Notes: generated by a model from the letters alone, not told the origin. A stretch of 64,000 nt of DNA from Sinonovacula constricta (GCA_007844125.1 CM017568.1:3196547-3260546), one strand, 5' to 3'; shown: positions 40,079 to 53,049, counted from the first letter of the stretch. Program-made: numbers and translations.

Positions 40079-40571
40079 AAGTGAAAGATCGATGTGCTAA
40101 CTTTTCGTCATTTTAATGAAAGATGATGACTATTGTCTCAAAATGACCAAGTGGTGGTATCATTTGTTATACTTCTGCAAGACTATGGATGGGCTGGTAG
40201 CTGACAATTCTGAACTCATAGTATGTCAACTGTAGACAGGATTATTTGTGGGAAAGTAAATTTTTTCTCTTTTCGGACACAGCATCAATATGTTATCCCT
40301 TTATTTTCAGTTGATGTTAGTTCATTTCTCCAGTGATTTCTCTTGTATATTCGGTAAGATTAGACAATATATTTTCCATAGGCTGTTGCTCACATGAAAC
40401 AAGGTGTGAGGCTGACTTTAGAGGAATGGACGAGTAGATTGATAATCCCAGAGGCATTTTGCACTTGATGAGGAGAGTGCCGTCTAGATATGCGTATCCT
40501 GTTGTGGAAGGTTAGAAAGATTATAAAAGGAACATTGTCCGCTGTGTGTTTTTCTAAATAAACATCAGAAC
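40079..40571 (-). pseudogene. Decayed copy of the 20019-20556 exon, splice sites partly kept
   Basis: Same strand as the intact gene. It keeps an acceptor (TGTCTGCAG before 40571) and a GT at the donor position (CACTT|GTAGGC after 40079). The 493-nt segment aligns end to end with the 538-nt exon. The clearest blocks are NASGIINLLVHSS (compare NASEITSKDLLVYPY in the 20-kb exon) and the AATATATTTTCC region. The entry frame meets TGA about 60 codons in. With the segment at 42.0 kb it forms a second, partial gene copy in the same exon order as the 18-22 kb locus. Confidence 0.75.
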
Positions 40572-41842
40572 CTGCAGACAAGAACATATAGGACCGTTGT
40601 GGGATTACAGATGACGCATTATCATGTTGCGTAAAAACTTCGTTAGTGAATGAAATAGAAATGAAAAGCTTTGTTTATAGCCTTTAAATAAAATCCATCT
40701 TGATGCACATTTGGTTTGAAAAGATGTTTTTCTTATATCGTCTCTAAATTTAAAGTATCTTAAGCATTTTAATTATAAAGTTAGTTTACATGTATGCTAC
40801 TGTGTTCTATGAATCCTGTCGAACCAAATGTAGATTACCCGTATAGATCACCTTTGTAACCCCTTTACCACAGAGCTACAGCAAATTTGTTAAAAACAAG
40901 TCAAGAAATAAATAGCAAAGTAACTGTGGGCATTATATTGAATTTATGTGTCATTGACATTTAATGTCTATTGCAAAATACACAATAAATATACTAAAGA
41001 GAATTCAAAAGTTGTGTCTCATAAAAAGCACAATTTATCAATTATACGTACTGTTACGACTAACAATATCCAAGTTTACATAAATTTAGATCCGTTCAAA
41101 ATTGTATTTGTTTTGTCTATTTTTGCAAGCAAAAATTATCAAGTTGCGATATGACTTTTTATTAGCACATGCCGTCATAAACTTTCTTGATAAATCGATA
41201 ATTCGTTCTAACCATTATAAAGAAGCAACGAAACTGAAGCACTCTAAGCAACTAAACGTAGTATCGTGAATACAAAAGTAATTATTTAATCTATTATTCA
41301 TATTAACTTACCGTATAGCATGCAATATAACCAGCCTACATAAACACAGAACAATTTATCCAGGAATTACTGTCGTCTTAACAGCTAGACATTATTGTGT
41401 TGATATTACGTTCAATATGTTAATGACAAATGTAGTGATTTTGGTCTGACATGTTCATTGAAACTTTAAATATAAAGACACCATAAACGTCGAATTTGAT
41501 TTATGAACTTGGCTTGAATATAAATCTCTAAAATAATTCACGGCTTTATACAATGGTCTACAATAAATGTAAAACAACACTGAAAAAGTTCAATTACAGA
41601 CTCATGACTAAAAGAAGCAAAATATTTGACATACTTTATAAATTTATTAATTGGGGGTTCGTTCATAAAATTGAACTATTCATATGAATATCATATCAAA
41701 ATATAGCAATGATAAAAACTATGTTTTGTCAATACGTATCTCCTATTTTACCAAATGCGTATTTGAAATTGCATAGAGTTTTTACACGCTTCTTTTTGCA
41801 TTGAACAAAGCTACACGACAGACTGTATTCAGAAGCAAAACG

Positions 41843-41994
41843 TTATCAATACATCCATCATATCTACCATAATTGAATAGCAATCAATACATCCATCATA
41901 TCTACCATAATTGAATAGCAATCAATACATCCATCATATCTACCATAATTGAATAGCAATCAATACATCCATCATATCTACCATAATTGAATAG
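41843..41994. repeat. Four-copy, 38-bp tandem repeat
   Basis: Four head-to-tail units of 38 bases (starting 41843, 41881, 41919 and 41957), near identical. On the minus strand each unit contains CAATTATGGTAGATATGATGG, which aligns with the end of the Cys-rich exon and its donor at 22.43 kb. The array abuts the decayed exon at 41995. Confidence 0.95.
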
Positions 41995-42100
41995 CAATTT
42001 TCCAAAAACACCACTCGTGTTTCTATTGCAATCATTGTCGGCCTGCACAAAAGAACCGGCAAAGATACAGCAATCGATATCTGAAGACGGGAAGCTTGTT
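41995..42100 (-). pseudogene. Decayed copy of the Cys-rich exon at 22429-22503
   Basis: The minus strand reads ADNDCNRNTSGVFGKLL, matching the TDDDCRRNMIGVLGQLQ segment at 22.5 kb; homology continues into the upstream intron. The acceptor position of the 22.5-kb copy (TTGCAG) aligns with TTGCCG here, so that site looks lost, although a CAG 16 bases downstream could serve. The exon end runs directly into the 38-bp tandem array at 41843-41994, whose unit includes the aligned donor region. It lies about 1.4 kb upstream of the exon copy at 40.1-40.6 kb, mirroring the 18-22 kb gene. Confidence 0.65.
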
Positions 42101-42639
42101 TCTAATGAAATGTCTATTGATATTAAGTACAGTAAAATGTCATTTATAATGTCGAAAAACCAGACGCAAACAGCACAGACAGAGGCTCGTCTTCAATTCT
42201 TTGATAGCTAACGAAAATTCATCTTGATAAGATCTACTTTAACATAGTGGTACATATAAAGAGAAGAATAAAAATATGACGAGGACATTTTATATCCGGC
42301 CGATACTGCTGTTTAGCTTGTCTAAATGCCTATTTCACAAATTGATTTCCCTGGAATAAAAACAAGCCATTGTCAACATCTATCTGTAAACCTTAACGGG
42401 TTTCATATTAGAAAATATCCGTATTTTACAGACGGCTTAACAGTTAAGTATCGATATCAATTTACCAAAAGTCAAAAATTGTTCCTTATCCGCAGTCATT
42501 GACGGGCATGACCTGAGCGCGGGCAGACCACGTCACCGTAGATTAATTAAATCTTAGGCAGCGGCCAAAGTAACATTGACAGTTTTAGCTATTGTTGATT
42601 ACTTATAACCTCGTAATGCGACGTGGTTTGCAATCGACG

Positions 42640-42925
42640 ACCTCAAGCTGACTGATTTATTCGGTCAACACTACACCCCTGTGATCTGAATCTACATCCT
42701 GCTTGCATACCCGGTCTAGAGACGCAGACAGTAGTGGGACCCCGTGTGAAATTTTGTAAACATTTCGGCCTAATATACAATGCATAACCAGTGGAACAGT
42801 CGTTCTAGTTGCATTTTCTCCCTTCTTTTGCCACTTAAGTCATTGGGCGATATAACTTCGCGGTGTTGTTCATTCATAAAATCCTTAAATGCATTTTGTA
42901 TATATCTGCAGTACACAATATAATC
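42640..42925. repeat. Possible dispersed repeat, family 5 (copy 1)
   Basis: A GC-richer stretch ending in TTGTTCATTCATAAA plus a TGCATTTTGTATATATCTG tail. It shows patchy similarity to 44890-45180. Weak support. Confidence 0.35.
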
Positions 42926-42954
42926 TCTTGAAAATCTAGTTTAAACAATTACAG

Positions 42955-43007
42955 AGAGAGGGGGGGGAGAGACACAGAGACGGACAGAGTCAGAGACAGA
43001 CAGAGAC

Positions 43008-43042
<35 letters not shown>

Positions 43043-43165
43043 TGCAAGCAAACAAACAGGTTTGGCGCAAATTTCCGTCTATGCGGATCCGCAAACATAG
43101 CATTCCTATAGACGCTTCGGCGGGCTCTAGAACCAGACAGTCAGACAGACGGACGGACAGACATA
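42955..43165. repeat. CAGA-rich simple repeat region
   Basis: A G-rich GA tract then a (GACA)n run to about 43036. After a break of unique sequence, a second CAGACAGACGGACGG run lies near 43140. Confidence 0.9.
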
Positions 43166-43264
43166 CAGGCAGAAGCGGGAGAGAGGTTATAGTTTACATA
43201 TATATAGTCTTTAGTTGCTAACTTGTTTTTAGAAGGCGCAATTGAAAGCATCAAAATTTAAAAC

Positions 43265-43495
43265 CGGGCCTGGTAACTCAATCGGTAGAGCGTCGGCTCC
43301 AGGTACAGAAGGTCCATTGTTCGATCCCGGGCCGCGATATACCAAATTGGTAGTGGTATAGCTCCCTTGCTAACGCTCAAACAAATATAAACGACTGGTT
43401 GGCCCAGTGTCAGGATTATGTGAATATGACTGGGTATAGCAGGGATGGATCCAGTGGGGGGCATGGGGGTATGCATCCCCCACCAACCAGTTAGA
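43265..43495 (+). mobile_element. tRNA-derived SINE, family 2
   Basis: A tRNA-like head: GGCCTGG (43267) can pair with CCGGGCC (43327-43333). The D-arm region is CTCAATCGGTAGAGC and the B box GTTCGATCC. The anticodon stem does not pair, so it is not a working tRNA gene. A non-tRNA body with GACTGGTTGGCCCAGTGTCA follows. Confidence 0.75.
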
Positions 43496-44889
43496 AGGGT
43501 AGACTTGGGAAAATACAAACTACATGAAGGCTTAAAAATACTGAGCTTTTAAAATAAATTGTGTCTGTTGACGGCTTTGGTCGAAGTAAGGGACCCTAAC
43601 TGTGTAGGTATATCCATATTTTACTTCGATAAAGTTGAATTGAACTTGATTCATTCCCCACCCCAAACACATTTTTCTGGATCTGTCATGCCAGGTGTTC
43701 ACGGCATGTTATACCTAGTGAAGGCAACACTATATCTGCTTCAAGTGGACACCGTCTCCACATAACTGAAATACAGTTGGTAGGACGATAAACCCAATTA
43801 ACAAGCATAATCTTTTTTAAAAATAACAACGCACACAAAGTAACGTCTATTCTATTTTGGATATTCATGAGAGCTCCGAATAGTAACTTAATTATTTGCG
43901 CAGGAAGCTCTGATTTGATGTATGTTCGTAGTGTTACACATGCACGTACTCATATATCTAAAAGATTTATAAGCGGGTTTTTTTGTTGGGGAACAGGGAA
44001 TGAGAAACATGAATACATAAAAATGAAATGAGCGCCACATGATACTGAATTGAAATTAGTTCGATATGTAACATTGTAGAAGTATCGAAGTAAATGGAAG
44101 AACGCATACAATAAAAGTATTAAATGTTATTCTATTTTGAATTTTGGCTCAAGTATTAGTTTGAAATATATGTTACGATAATGTATGATGATAATAAGGA
44201 CGATTAAAAAGGACTGGAATGGCATTGATATAATCTGCAGTAAATAAAAAATAAAAACATGCCTTTTAATATGCGAAAAATAATGGTTAATTCCTACCAA
44301 TGGGGTACATTGGTGAAATGGAAATTGTCTCCCTTGTTAGTTAATATCCGAGGTATTCCAAACTGTAGGAAGGTCCTTGTAGTTGAAATTCTTGGACTTT
44401 ATCGCCTGTTCTTCTGTAGATATTGCGATAAAAAAAAAAGTAAATTTCTTTCTTTTGCATAAAAACACGCTTAAAATTAATTTAAATACTTATAGAGTTA
44501 TGTTATTTAAAAAAGAAAATGGACATGTTTATTGATGATAGTTAACCTGGGTATCATAAGAAAGGCAGAAAAGTCAACATACACTCCAAAGAGCACAAGC
44601 ATAAAAACCGAGAAAATAAATGAAAGGGCCTACTTGCATTTAGGCATTATTGAGGGGAGACTATTCATTAATGTCTCTCATTACAGCTAGGTAAAAACAA
44701 CCACCTCTCCTAAAAATATAGATAGTTTATCGGGACAAACGTTACGACACACTCAATAGCATCCGATAGTATTAACTATTATTATTAAAAATGTACGATT
44801 AAATTTCAACTTTAATTAGGTCTAAAATAAATGCTTAAATTTCACTGAGTTTAAAATTAACCTCCTGTTTATTTCAACAACACTAGAAC

Positions 44890-45180
44890 CCTGTGATAAG
44901 CATCTTAAAGTCCCGAGTGCGCCATTGTTGTCCGAATGCGTGTGGTAACTTTGAACTGGGATACAAATAACGTCAAAAGTAATCTGGCACAAAGACGACA
45001 GTAAGGCCCAGCGCGGGATTTCGCAACTATGTCGACCAAGTAGACAGGGCAGAATCAGTGGACCACTCGTAATGGCAGTTCGCTCCCCATTTCGATTTTT
45101 TCTCTGGTCAATAAATGGTATACGTACGTGGCATTGTTCATTCATAAATCTGCATTTCATGTATATCTGAATTACAAAAT
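44890..45180. repeat. Possible dispersed repeat, family 5 (copy 2)
   Basis: Partner of 42640-42925, sharing TTGTTCATTCATAAA and the TGCATTTCATGTATATCTG tail. The 112-residue minus frame 44822-45160 lies in it and is probably not a gene. Confidence 0.35.
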
Positions 45181-48100
45181 ATTATAACTATAACTTCCTT
45201 TTTAAACCGTCCAAAAAGCGCCCATATACTATACTATATTGTGTTTTTAAGTCGGCCAATAAAATCGTGTTCTTTACGATTTGGTCTTGTTTGTCCATAT
45301 TGGTTGTATCAGTAAGTCAAATCCAACATTTCTATATTGACCCGTTGTTTTTTGTTTCGTAATGATCCTGATTTCATGTATTGGACAAGTTTTCATAACG
45401 ATTGTCTCTGTAAGCTTGAAAGTTACTGAATAGGTAAATAAGAAAAGGTTCTATAAGAATTAAAATAAGATATTTAAATCTAAATTAGGCATACAAGGTA
45501 AATGTAAAAGTGACACACAAAAAAACAGAGACTAGATATAACACACAAACAAAAAAACATTTGTACAGTAGATAAAAGACTCGACGACCTTAAAGTTCCA
45601 AGCGAAAAATTAGTTTCGAAATAACAACCCAACCAATGACATATAATAAGAACAATTTTAATGACGTCATACAAAACATGCCATGGCGTCATATGGCAGA
45701 TGCGTCAGGGGAAATTTAAAAAAAAAACGAAAGAAATCATCGAATTTTAGAAAGCAACACTAACCAACCAAACAAAATATATTATTTTGAAAAGCTAATA
45801 CGTAATGGGATTCAAATAATATATATCCGAGGATTAATCCTCAGTTGGCATATTCAATAATAAAAGTACGCACACAAAAGTGGCTTTAAGTCATTGTTTT
45901 CATATAATCTCAACGACCTGTCCGGTCATGGTGTAATTTAAAGAAGTGCAAGTTCTTGACTGTAGTAGGGTCTATTGCAAGCAATGAACACACAATACAG
46001 TACATAATAAAAAAAGTTCATAAATAAATTTGAATTTTTGCTGAAATACTGAAGGCTGACAACCTTATTGCAGACGTAAGTGTAACGAGTTAAGCTCAAA
46101 TTTAACTGATAAAAACGATAAAAAGTATTAAAAATACCTTAATAGCACTAGGCATCAACCTTAATAGCACTAGGCACGATGGCATGGTACCCTTTAATCA
46201 ACTGAATAACCAACCACTTCAAAGACTGGTGCCAAACATAACACACCTGAGTAAGAGTAAGTGACATGTTTGTATTGCATACCATTGATCAGTGCAGACC
46301 GCAATAAATATATGGCTTAAAACATAATAACAATTTTAAATGGTCTGAGGTTGTTTTTTTTATTCATACTTGAAAGCTTACTCATCGATAAATTGAGAAA
46401 AGGAGAGTTGTAATATGGTTGCCGTTAAAAAGGAAAGACGACGACAAAAATTTTATTACGAGTATTATACATGATTTACATACTGCATAACCTATATTGT
46501 GATTTTGAGAGTTTTCAGCATTCGCTTTTGAGTTTAATTTGATTTAAGTCGGACCCAAGAAAAAGCAAAATTATAGTTTTGTCAACCTTCTATGCCATAT
46601 AGTGCTGCATTAGCCTGTATCAATCACATCACATCGTTCATTGGAAGTCAATAGTTTTAAGCTATCACCATAGAATAACTTTTAATGTAAAAATAATATA
46701 CTTTATCAAAATGGTGAAATTCATTGTTTATGATATTGCCAAATATAACATGTTGTTGAAAACAATAGCAACGAAGGACTTCAATTAAAAATCGCAGAAC
46801 CTAATTCGAGAGCATGTGTCATACGTTAGGGAAGAAAAAAGTTCTATAGATCACTGGATTCCAATTAAAATATAAACTTATATTTAAATACCTAAGAACG
46901 TTAAATACCATCACGTCATCATGGAATATTTCACAGATGGCGCCAGTTTTACCTACAGTTTGTTCTTAGCTGAGCAAAATATGGCCTATGGACGGCAGAA
47001 CTCCCAGTGCATTAATTCATACTAGTGTTTGCTTAGATCCTTTTGGCGAATGGTGTCCTTTTTCATCGCATCATGCATAAAAGCTTTGAACCTGTAACAC
47101 AACATATCGGAAACACCCTGCCGAACAATTAATCATATATATGCATCTAGGTCCAACGTTATAAATGCAAATGTTATTAATTTTAAAGAACCAAGATAGT
47201 TATATCAAAACACTTCATTCCTCGAAATAATTACATCTATGGCCACTGACGATAAATCTTGACATAGCCGAGTACAGTGTAAATCAATATATTATTTTGC
47301 AAGAAAATCACTTGGTCCATCACAAAAAGAAACCGACTTTTGTGAGTTATTGAATATCTGTAGTCCTTAGGCACAGTTGAGATAATCAATTTTAGGAGGT
47401 TGTTTTGCTTCACGATCAGAGAAGAAATAATGCTGTTTCATAGAAAACCATGCGTCAAAGAGAATTTCATGAACCTTAGTCGAGTATGTTTCTTAACTTT
47501 GATGTTTTAACGAGTAATTAAAAACGGAATAATTTAATATTTGATTGTAACTTATAACAAGATCGTGAGAAATAAAACATATATAAAATAACTAATCAAT
47601 AACTTGACAAACAAGTAAGTTAAATCTAAACGTGACAATAAAATAACCCGAGACAAGACATAGAAGAAGCCGAACAGTTACCGCGTTTAACAATTAGTCG
47701 ACAGAAGTATCGCCTTTTGTAACACCAGTTTATAGAAATCTAAACTTACACTTAATGAAGATTTTTCTCAAATAAGAAAATGTGACAGGATTCTATGAGT
47801 ACTGCATAATAAATTAAACGAGGGTATCCTCATGCCCGTCAAATGTATAGTTGAAGGTTATAACAAAACTGTGACGAATATTATAAAAATAGAGTAAACC
47901 CAACAGTTACCGCCATGGAACATTAGCTTGTCCCGTAGTTAGAGTGTCACACGTAAAGTGGATGTTTGTTTTTTTATATTTTCTGGAACTACAGAAACAG
48001 TCACATGATATGTAAGCTGTATATGTCAGTTGTTCGCGTTAGTTTTCCAAGCATGTTACGACGGAACAATCAGATAATAGTTTTAAACGGTTTTGCCAAA

Positions 48101-49588
48101 TTGGCCTATATTTTCGTTTGATTTAATGAAATGCAAGTTAAAATTGATCTAAATAAAACGACTGCCTTGTTTCTGTAAAGGTGGGTGTAAAGATCGTGTT
48201 GGATTATTTGAAATTGCTTCGGCTTGGTATATAATTGTGCTTTTGATATAATTTATTTTTAGTACTTATAGTATAGTAATAGTATATAATATTTATTATA
48301 GAACTGTATGAATTATGTGTGCATAAATATAACGGCAACCCGCGTATTCAATCGACTAGAACTTAAACATTACGTAAATAATTTGCCATTTTTGTGACCT
48401 TTTCTTTAACCGTTCTTATGATTTTACAAGATAGAAATGTGTATCTAGTGTAACTTGTTTAAACATAATAGCACTGTCCTGACACCGTCCATACCAGAAC
48501 ATTAACTGTTACTTGGGGTTAATATTTAATTGTTTTATAATGATTTCCAAGAAATTGTACATATCCTTTGCATTGATTATAACATTTGAACATTGTACAT
48601 GCTAAGGATTTGTAACATGCATGTGAAGCTAGTAAAGGTTAAGCAATATCCTTATGCACAATATGATATAAACATCTACAATAATAAATGAAGCGTATAT
48701 GATAATTAAGTTGTATGTTACCTATTCCACGAATATCAATATAGCCTGTTAAAATGTTTATACCAGGGGCACGAGATATTTTTTATTTTTTATTTTAAAC
48801 GTTTAGATTATGTGTTTACGTATGGTAATATAAATATTATGATAACTACCCTTTGAGTATGGGGGTTAAACATGACCCATTATCTATTGGTTTATGGATT
48901 TTTTTACAAAAGAAAATTATGTAAGAATATCTAAAGTCATGGATTTCAATAAACAAAATATTTCTTGATTATTTAGCTTCATTTTGCATTTCACTTTTTC
49001 TTCAACCTTACAAAGAAAGACTTTTTAGTTGGTACGAAAACAGTATGACATGACTACAGTTCAAGTCATGAGTTTGGCTTTGCCCTAAGCTTAAGAATGA
49101 ATTATGGATATAGACCTCTATCGCGACTAAACACATCGATATTTCGTGCATATTGATTCATAAATGTATATTCCAGAACAAGGGCAGAGAGTGTTGTTTG
49201 TAATATGAGCAATCCAACTTAAACATCTTGACTATGATTTATAGATCGACTGACATAAATTGGCAATAACATCATTAAGTATGTATGGTATTCTGTTATG
49301 AGAATTTTTCTCTTTGGAAAATGACTAAGTTACATTACTTTATGAATATGTTTCAGCCTTATTTGCTCGCTATTGCATAAATCAGTTTTTTCTTTGCAAT
49401 ACTGAGCTTTTATTAGCACTATTCTCTATAGTGCATCTACCTTTACAGTGAAGTAATCAAAAATTTAACACTTACATGTAATTTGTTCTTAAATATACTT
49501 TTTAAATGTGTTTAAAGATTGTGAGAACATTTATGAATATAACGGGAATGGTTGTTGTTGTTTCTGCTGATATTGAAATTGGTGGCAC
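45180..49588. other. Non-coding stretch before the minisatellite
   Basis: Notably few open frames over 60 codons between 45.7 and 53.5 kb. Only the 22-bp repeat at 46137 stands out. Confidence 0.6.
46137..46176. repeat. Two-copy 22-bp tandem repeat
   Basis: CCTTAATAGCACTAGGCA is repeated at a 22-base offset. Confidence 0.9.
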
Positions 49589-51212
49589 TAATAGTAGTGG
49601 TTGTCATTGTTTATTTGCTGTGCTTTAACTGGTGTTCCACGTGCCATAATAGTAGTGGTTGTCATTGTTTATTTGCTGTGCTTTAACTGGTGTTCCACGT
49701 GCCATAATAGTAGTGGTTGTCATTGTTTATTTGCTGTGCTTTAACTGGTGTTCCACGTGCCATAATAGTAGTGGTTGTCATTGTTTATTTGCTGTGCTTT
49801 AACTGGTGTTCCACGTGCCATAATAGTAGTGGTTGTCATTGTTTATTTGCTGTGCTTTAACTGGTGTTCCACGTGCCATAATAGTAGTGGTTGTCATTGT
49901 TTATTTGCTGTGCTTTAACTGGTGTTCCACGTGCCATAATAGTAGTGGTTGTCATTGTTTATTTGCTGTGCTTTAACTGGTGTTCCACGTGCCATAATAG
50001 TAGTGGTTGTCATTGTTTATTTGCTGTGCTTTAACTGGTGTTCCACGTGCCATAATAGTAGTGGTTGTCATTGTTTATTTGCTGTGCTTTAACTGGTGTT
50101 CCACGTGCCATAATAGTAGTGGTTGTCATTGTTTATTTGCTGTGCTTTAACTGGTGTTCCACGTGCCATAATAGTAGTGGTTGTCATGGTTTATTTGCTG
50201 TGCTTTAACTGGTGTTCCACGTGCCATAATAGTAGTGGTTGTCATTGTTTATTTGCTGTGCTTTAACTGGTGTTCCACGTGCCATAATAGTAGTGGTTGT
50301 CATTGTTTATTTGCTGTGCTTTAACTGGTGTTCCACGTGCCATAATAGTAGTGGTTGTCATGGTTTATTTGCTGTGCTTTAACTGGTGTTCCGCGTGCCA
50401 TAATAGTAGTGGTTGTCATTGTTTATTTGCTGTGCTTTAACTGGTGTTCCACGTGCCATAATAGTAGTGGTTGTCATTGTTTATTTGCTGTGCTTTAACT
50501 GGTGTTCCACGTGCCATAATAGTAGTGGTTGTCATTGTTTATTTGCTGTGCTTTAACTGGTGTTCCACGTGCCATAATAGTAGTGGTTGTCATTGTTTAT
50601 TTGCTGTGCTTTAACTGGTGTTCCACGTGCCATAATAGTAGTGGTTGTCATGGTTTATTTGCTGTGCTTTAACTGGTGTTCCACGTGCCATAATAGTAGT
50701 GGTTGTCATTGTTTATTTGCTGTGCTTTAACTGGTGTTCCACGTGCCATAATAGTAGTGGTTGTCATGGTTTATTTGCTGTGCTTTAACTGGTGTTCCAC
50801 GTGCCATAATAGTAGTGGTTGTCATGGTTTATTTGCTGTGCTTTAACTGGTGTTCCACGTGCCATAATAGTAGTGGTTGTCATTGTTTATTTGCTGTGCT
50901 TTAACTGGTGTTCCACGTGCCATAATAGTAGTGGTTGTCATTGTTTATTTGCTGTGCTTTAACTGGTGTTCCACGTGCCATAATAGTAGTGGTTGTCATT
51001 GTTTATTTGCTGTGCTTTAACTGGTGTTCCGCGTGCCATAATAGTAGTGGTTGTCATTGTTTATTTGCTGTGCTTTAACTGGTGTTCCACGTGCCATAAT
51101 AGTAGTGGTTGTCATTGTTTATTTGCTGTGCTTTAACTGGTGTTCCGCGTGCCATAATAGTAGTGGTTGTCATTGTTTATTTGCTGTGCTTTAACTGGTG
51201 TTCCACGTGCCA
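49589..51212. repeat. 28-copy, 58-bp minisatellite
   Basis: Exactly 1624 bases, or 28 units of 58, each starting TAATAGTAGTGGTTGTCATT and ending GGTGTTCCACGTGCCA. I saw only two variable positions: CATTG to CATGG in units 11, 14, 19, 21 and 22, and CCACG to CCGCG in units 14, 25 and 27. Stop codons in every unit and a period not divisible by three exclude coding. Each consensus unit carries a palindromic CACGTG box. There are no spacers between units, so it is not a CRISPR array. Flanks are unique AT-rich DNA. Confidence 0.98.
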
Positions 51213-53040
51213 TTTGGTACTGGTGTCAAATTACAATTCACCTTTATTAAAAGCAAATGCACACCATTTTCACATGTAACGATGGTGTGCCATTGTCTTT
51301 GCATATTTGGGAATTATAACTGACCATCGGTACGGACTTACTTTAGTCAAGACGATTCTATCGCGTCTTCAATGGTGTAAAAGTGTTATTCATATGAAAC
51401 ACTCAATCTGGCTTCATAATCTTGCAATATGCATCTTAGACGCAATAAGGATTTCCGCTAAATATAAACTACGGATCTGACGTCTCTATGACAACAACAT
51501 GCAACTTCTTCCCGTACCTTTAAATTTGACAATACATCTTTTGCATTTTCTCCAGTACTATTTCTGTTTCTCAAATTAATTATTTAAAGAATGTCTAAAT
51601 TAAAAAAAAAAAACGATTACAGAGTCAGTAATTGTTAATGTTTGAAATGCATTAGGAGAACAGAACGTGTGATTCTTTACGCCATACCATAAAGCATGTG
51701 ATGTTCAGTGCGCTATTATTAATTTAAATTTACTATCTCCGGCATAGCTACCTAACATCATTTTGACCTACTTACAAATAATGAATCTAAGCATAATCAT
51801 ATGAAAGCGATTGACATTGGTACATATAGTTTGGTTCCCTATATCAGTCAAAGTCGAAAAATAGTGGCGTCCGTGTGGTGTGCACAGGTCTGAGAAAAGT
51901 GTTATTTCAAATGGTTAATCATTTTCACTGATTAAACTATTCTTACTTCTACATTTGTATATTTGTTTTACAATAACATAGGCGTTTTCGACGAAAATCC
52001 TCTTTAATGACATTTTATACTTTTTTAAAGAAGCTATATTTTGGATGTTTGTCATCTACGTTAAAACTTACTGCACATATTTACAAAGATAATTGTGCCC
52101 AAATAAATCTTTGCAACGCAGAAAATAACAAGACCAATACTTAACTTCTCAGCACTTTGCTTAAATAAAATCGTATGATAAGTCATATAAAAAATTCTAC
52201 AGAAATGGAACTACATGAGAAAATCTGTTAAATACAGATACTAATATGGACAGCTTATTTTGCTGTTATAATAATGGCTGTATTTTTTCTCTGATAAATA
52301 CAGGTCGGTTTAATCAATGTTTAATGATGTTTTGATATTTTATCAGTACAACTTAAGTGATAACGTTGCAGTTACAAAACATTAAAGGTGGTATCCGACA
52401 GTTTACCTGTATCAAATACATGTAACAATATTTTCTCACAATTTCCGCGGAATTTATGCTTAATTTCTGCATAAACTCCTACCTTAGTGTAAGTAAAGAC
52501 GATTTTACACTGCATATGTTGAAAGACTGTACACATTTGAAATAATCTTTTTTTTTCTTTCTAAATCTATAAATAAGCACGAAACTGTTGTCATATTTTA
52601 AATATATATAAAACCAAATGTAGCCACATGACGATACACGGGTTGTTTGGTTTGGTTTCGTTTAGGTAGGATTTTTTTTAATAATTTGCTGTCCCAATTT
52701 TTCCAAGAGAAATAATTCATTTTCGAAACTCACTTATATTCAAGTCCTTGGTGCGTTTAGCGATGTTTTTTTTTTCTTTTTGTGTGTAATGTCTCGTCTC
52801 TGTGTTTTGTCACATTTACATTTACCGTGTTTGCCTTTGTCTAAAGGTAGAATAAATTTAAATATCTGTGGAAATTTTGATATGACCTTTTCTTATTTAT
52901 CTATTTATTTGCGATAAATCAAATGTATGTATGTTCTACATGTAAATAAGTGATTGTAATATTTTACTTAGTGATAGACTAAGCATACAGGAGATTACAT
53001 TTATAAAGGTATGTGCTTGTAAAACTACCACTGACCACAC
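51213..53040. other. Non-coding stretch after the minisatellite
   Basis: AT-rich DNA with the family-4 repeat at 52382 and several T-rich runs. No coding signal. Confidence 0.6.
52382..52520. repeat. Dispersed repeat, family 4 (copy 2)
   Basis: Begins TTAAAGGTGGTATCCGACAG and parallels 30972-31110 along its length. Non-coding. Confidence 0.55.
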
Positions 53041-53049
53041 ACATTTTGT

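Noticed and set aside
41310..41355. 24-nt micro-exon of the second gene copy (minus)
   Set aside because: A strong donor (ACG|GTAAGT) and an acceptor are 24 bases apart in phase 1, but the peptide has no match to the micro-exon at 21.7 kb.
43267..43333. Functional tRNA gene
   Set aside because: Acceptor stem and B box are present but the anticodon stem does not pair and a SINE body follows.
49589..51212. CRISPR-like array
   Set aside because: Units are contiguous 58-bp copies with no unique spacers, in a eukaryotic setting; it is a minisatellite.
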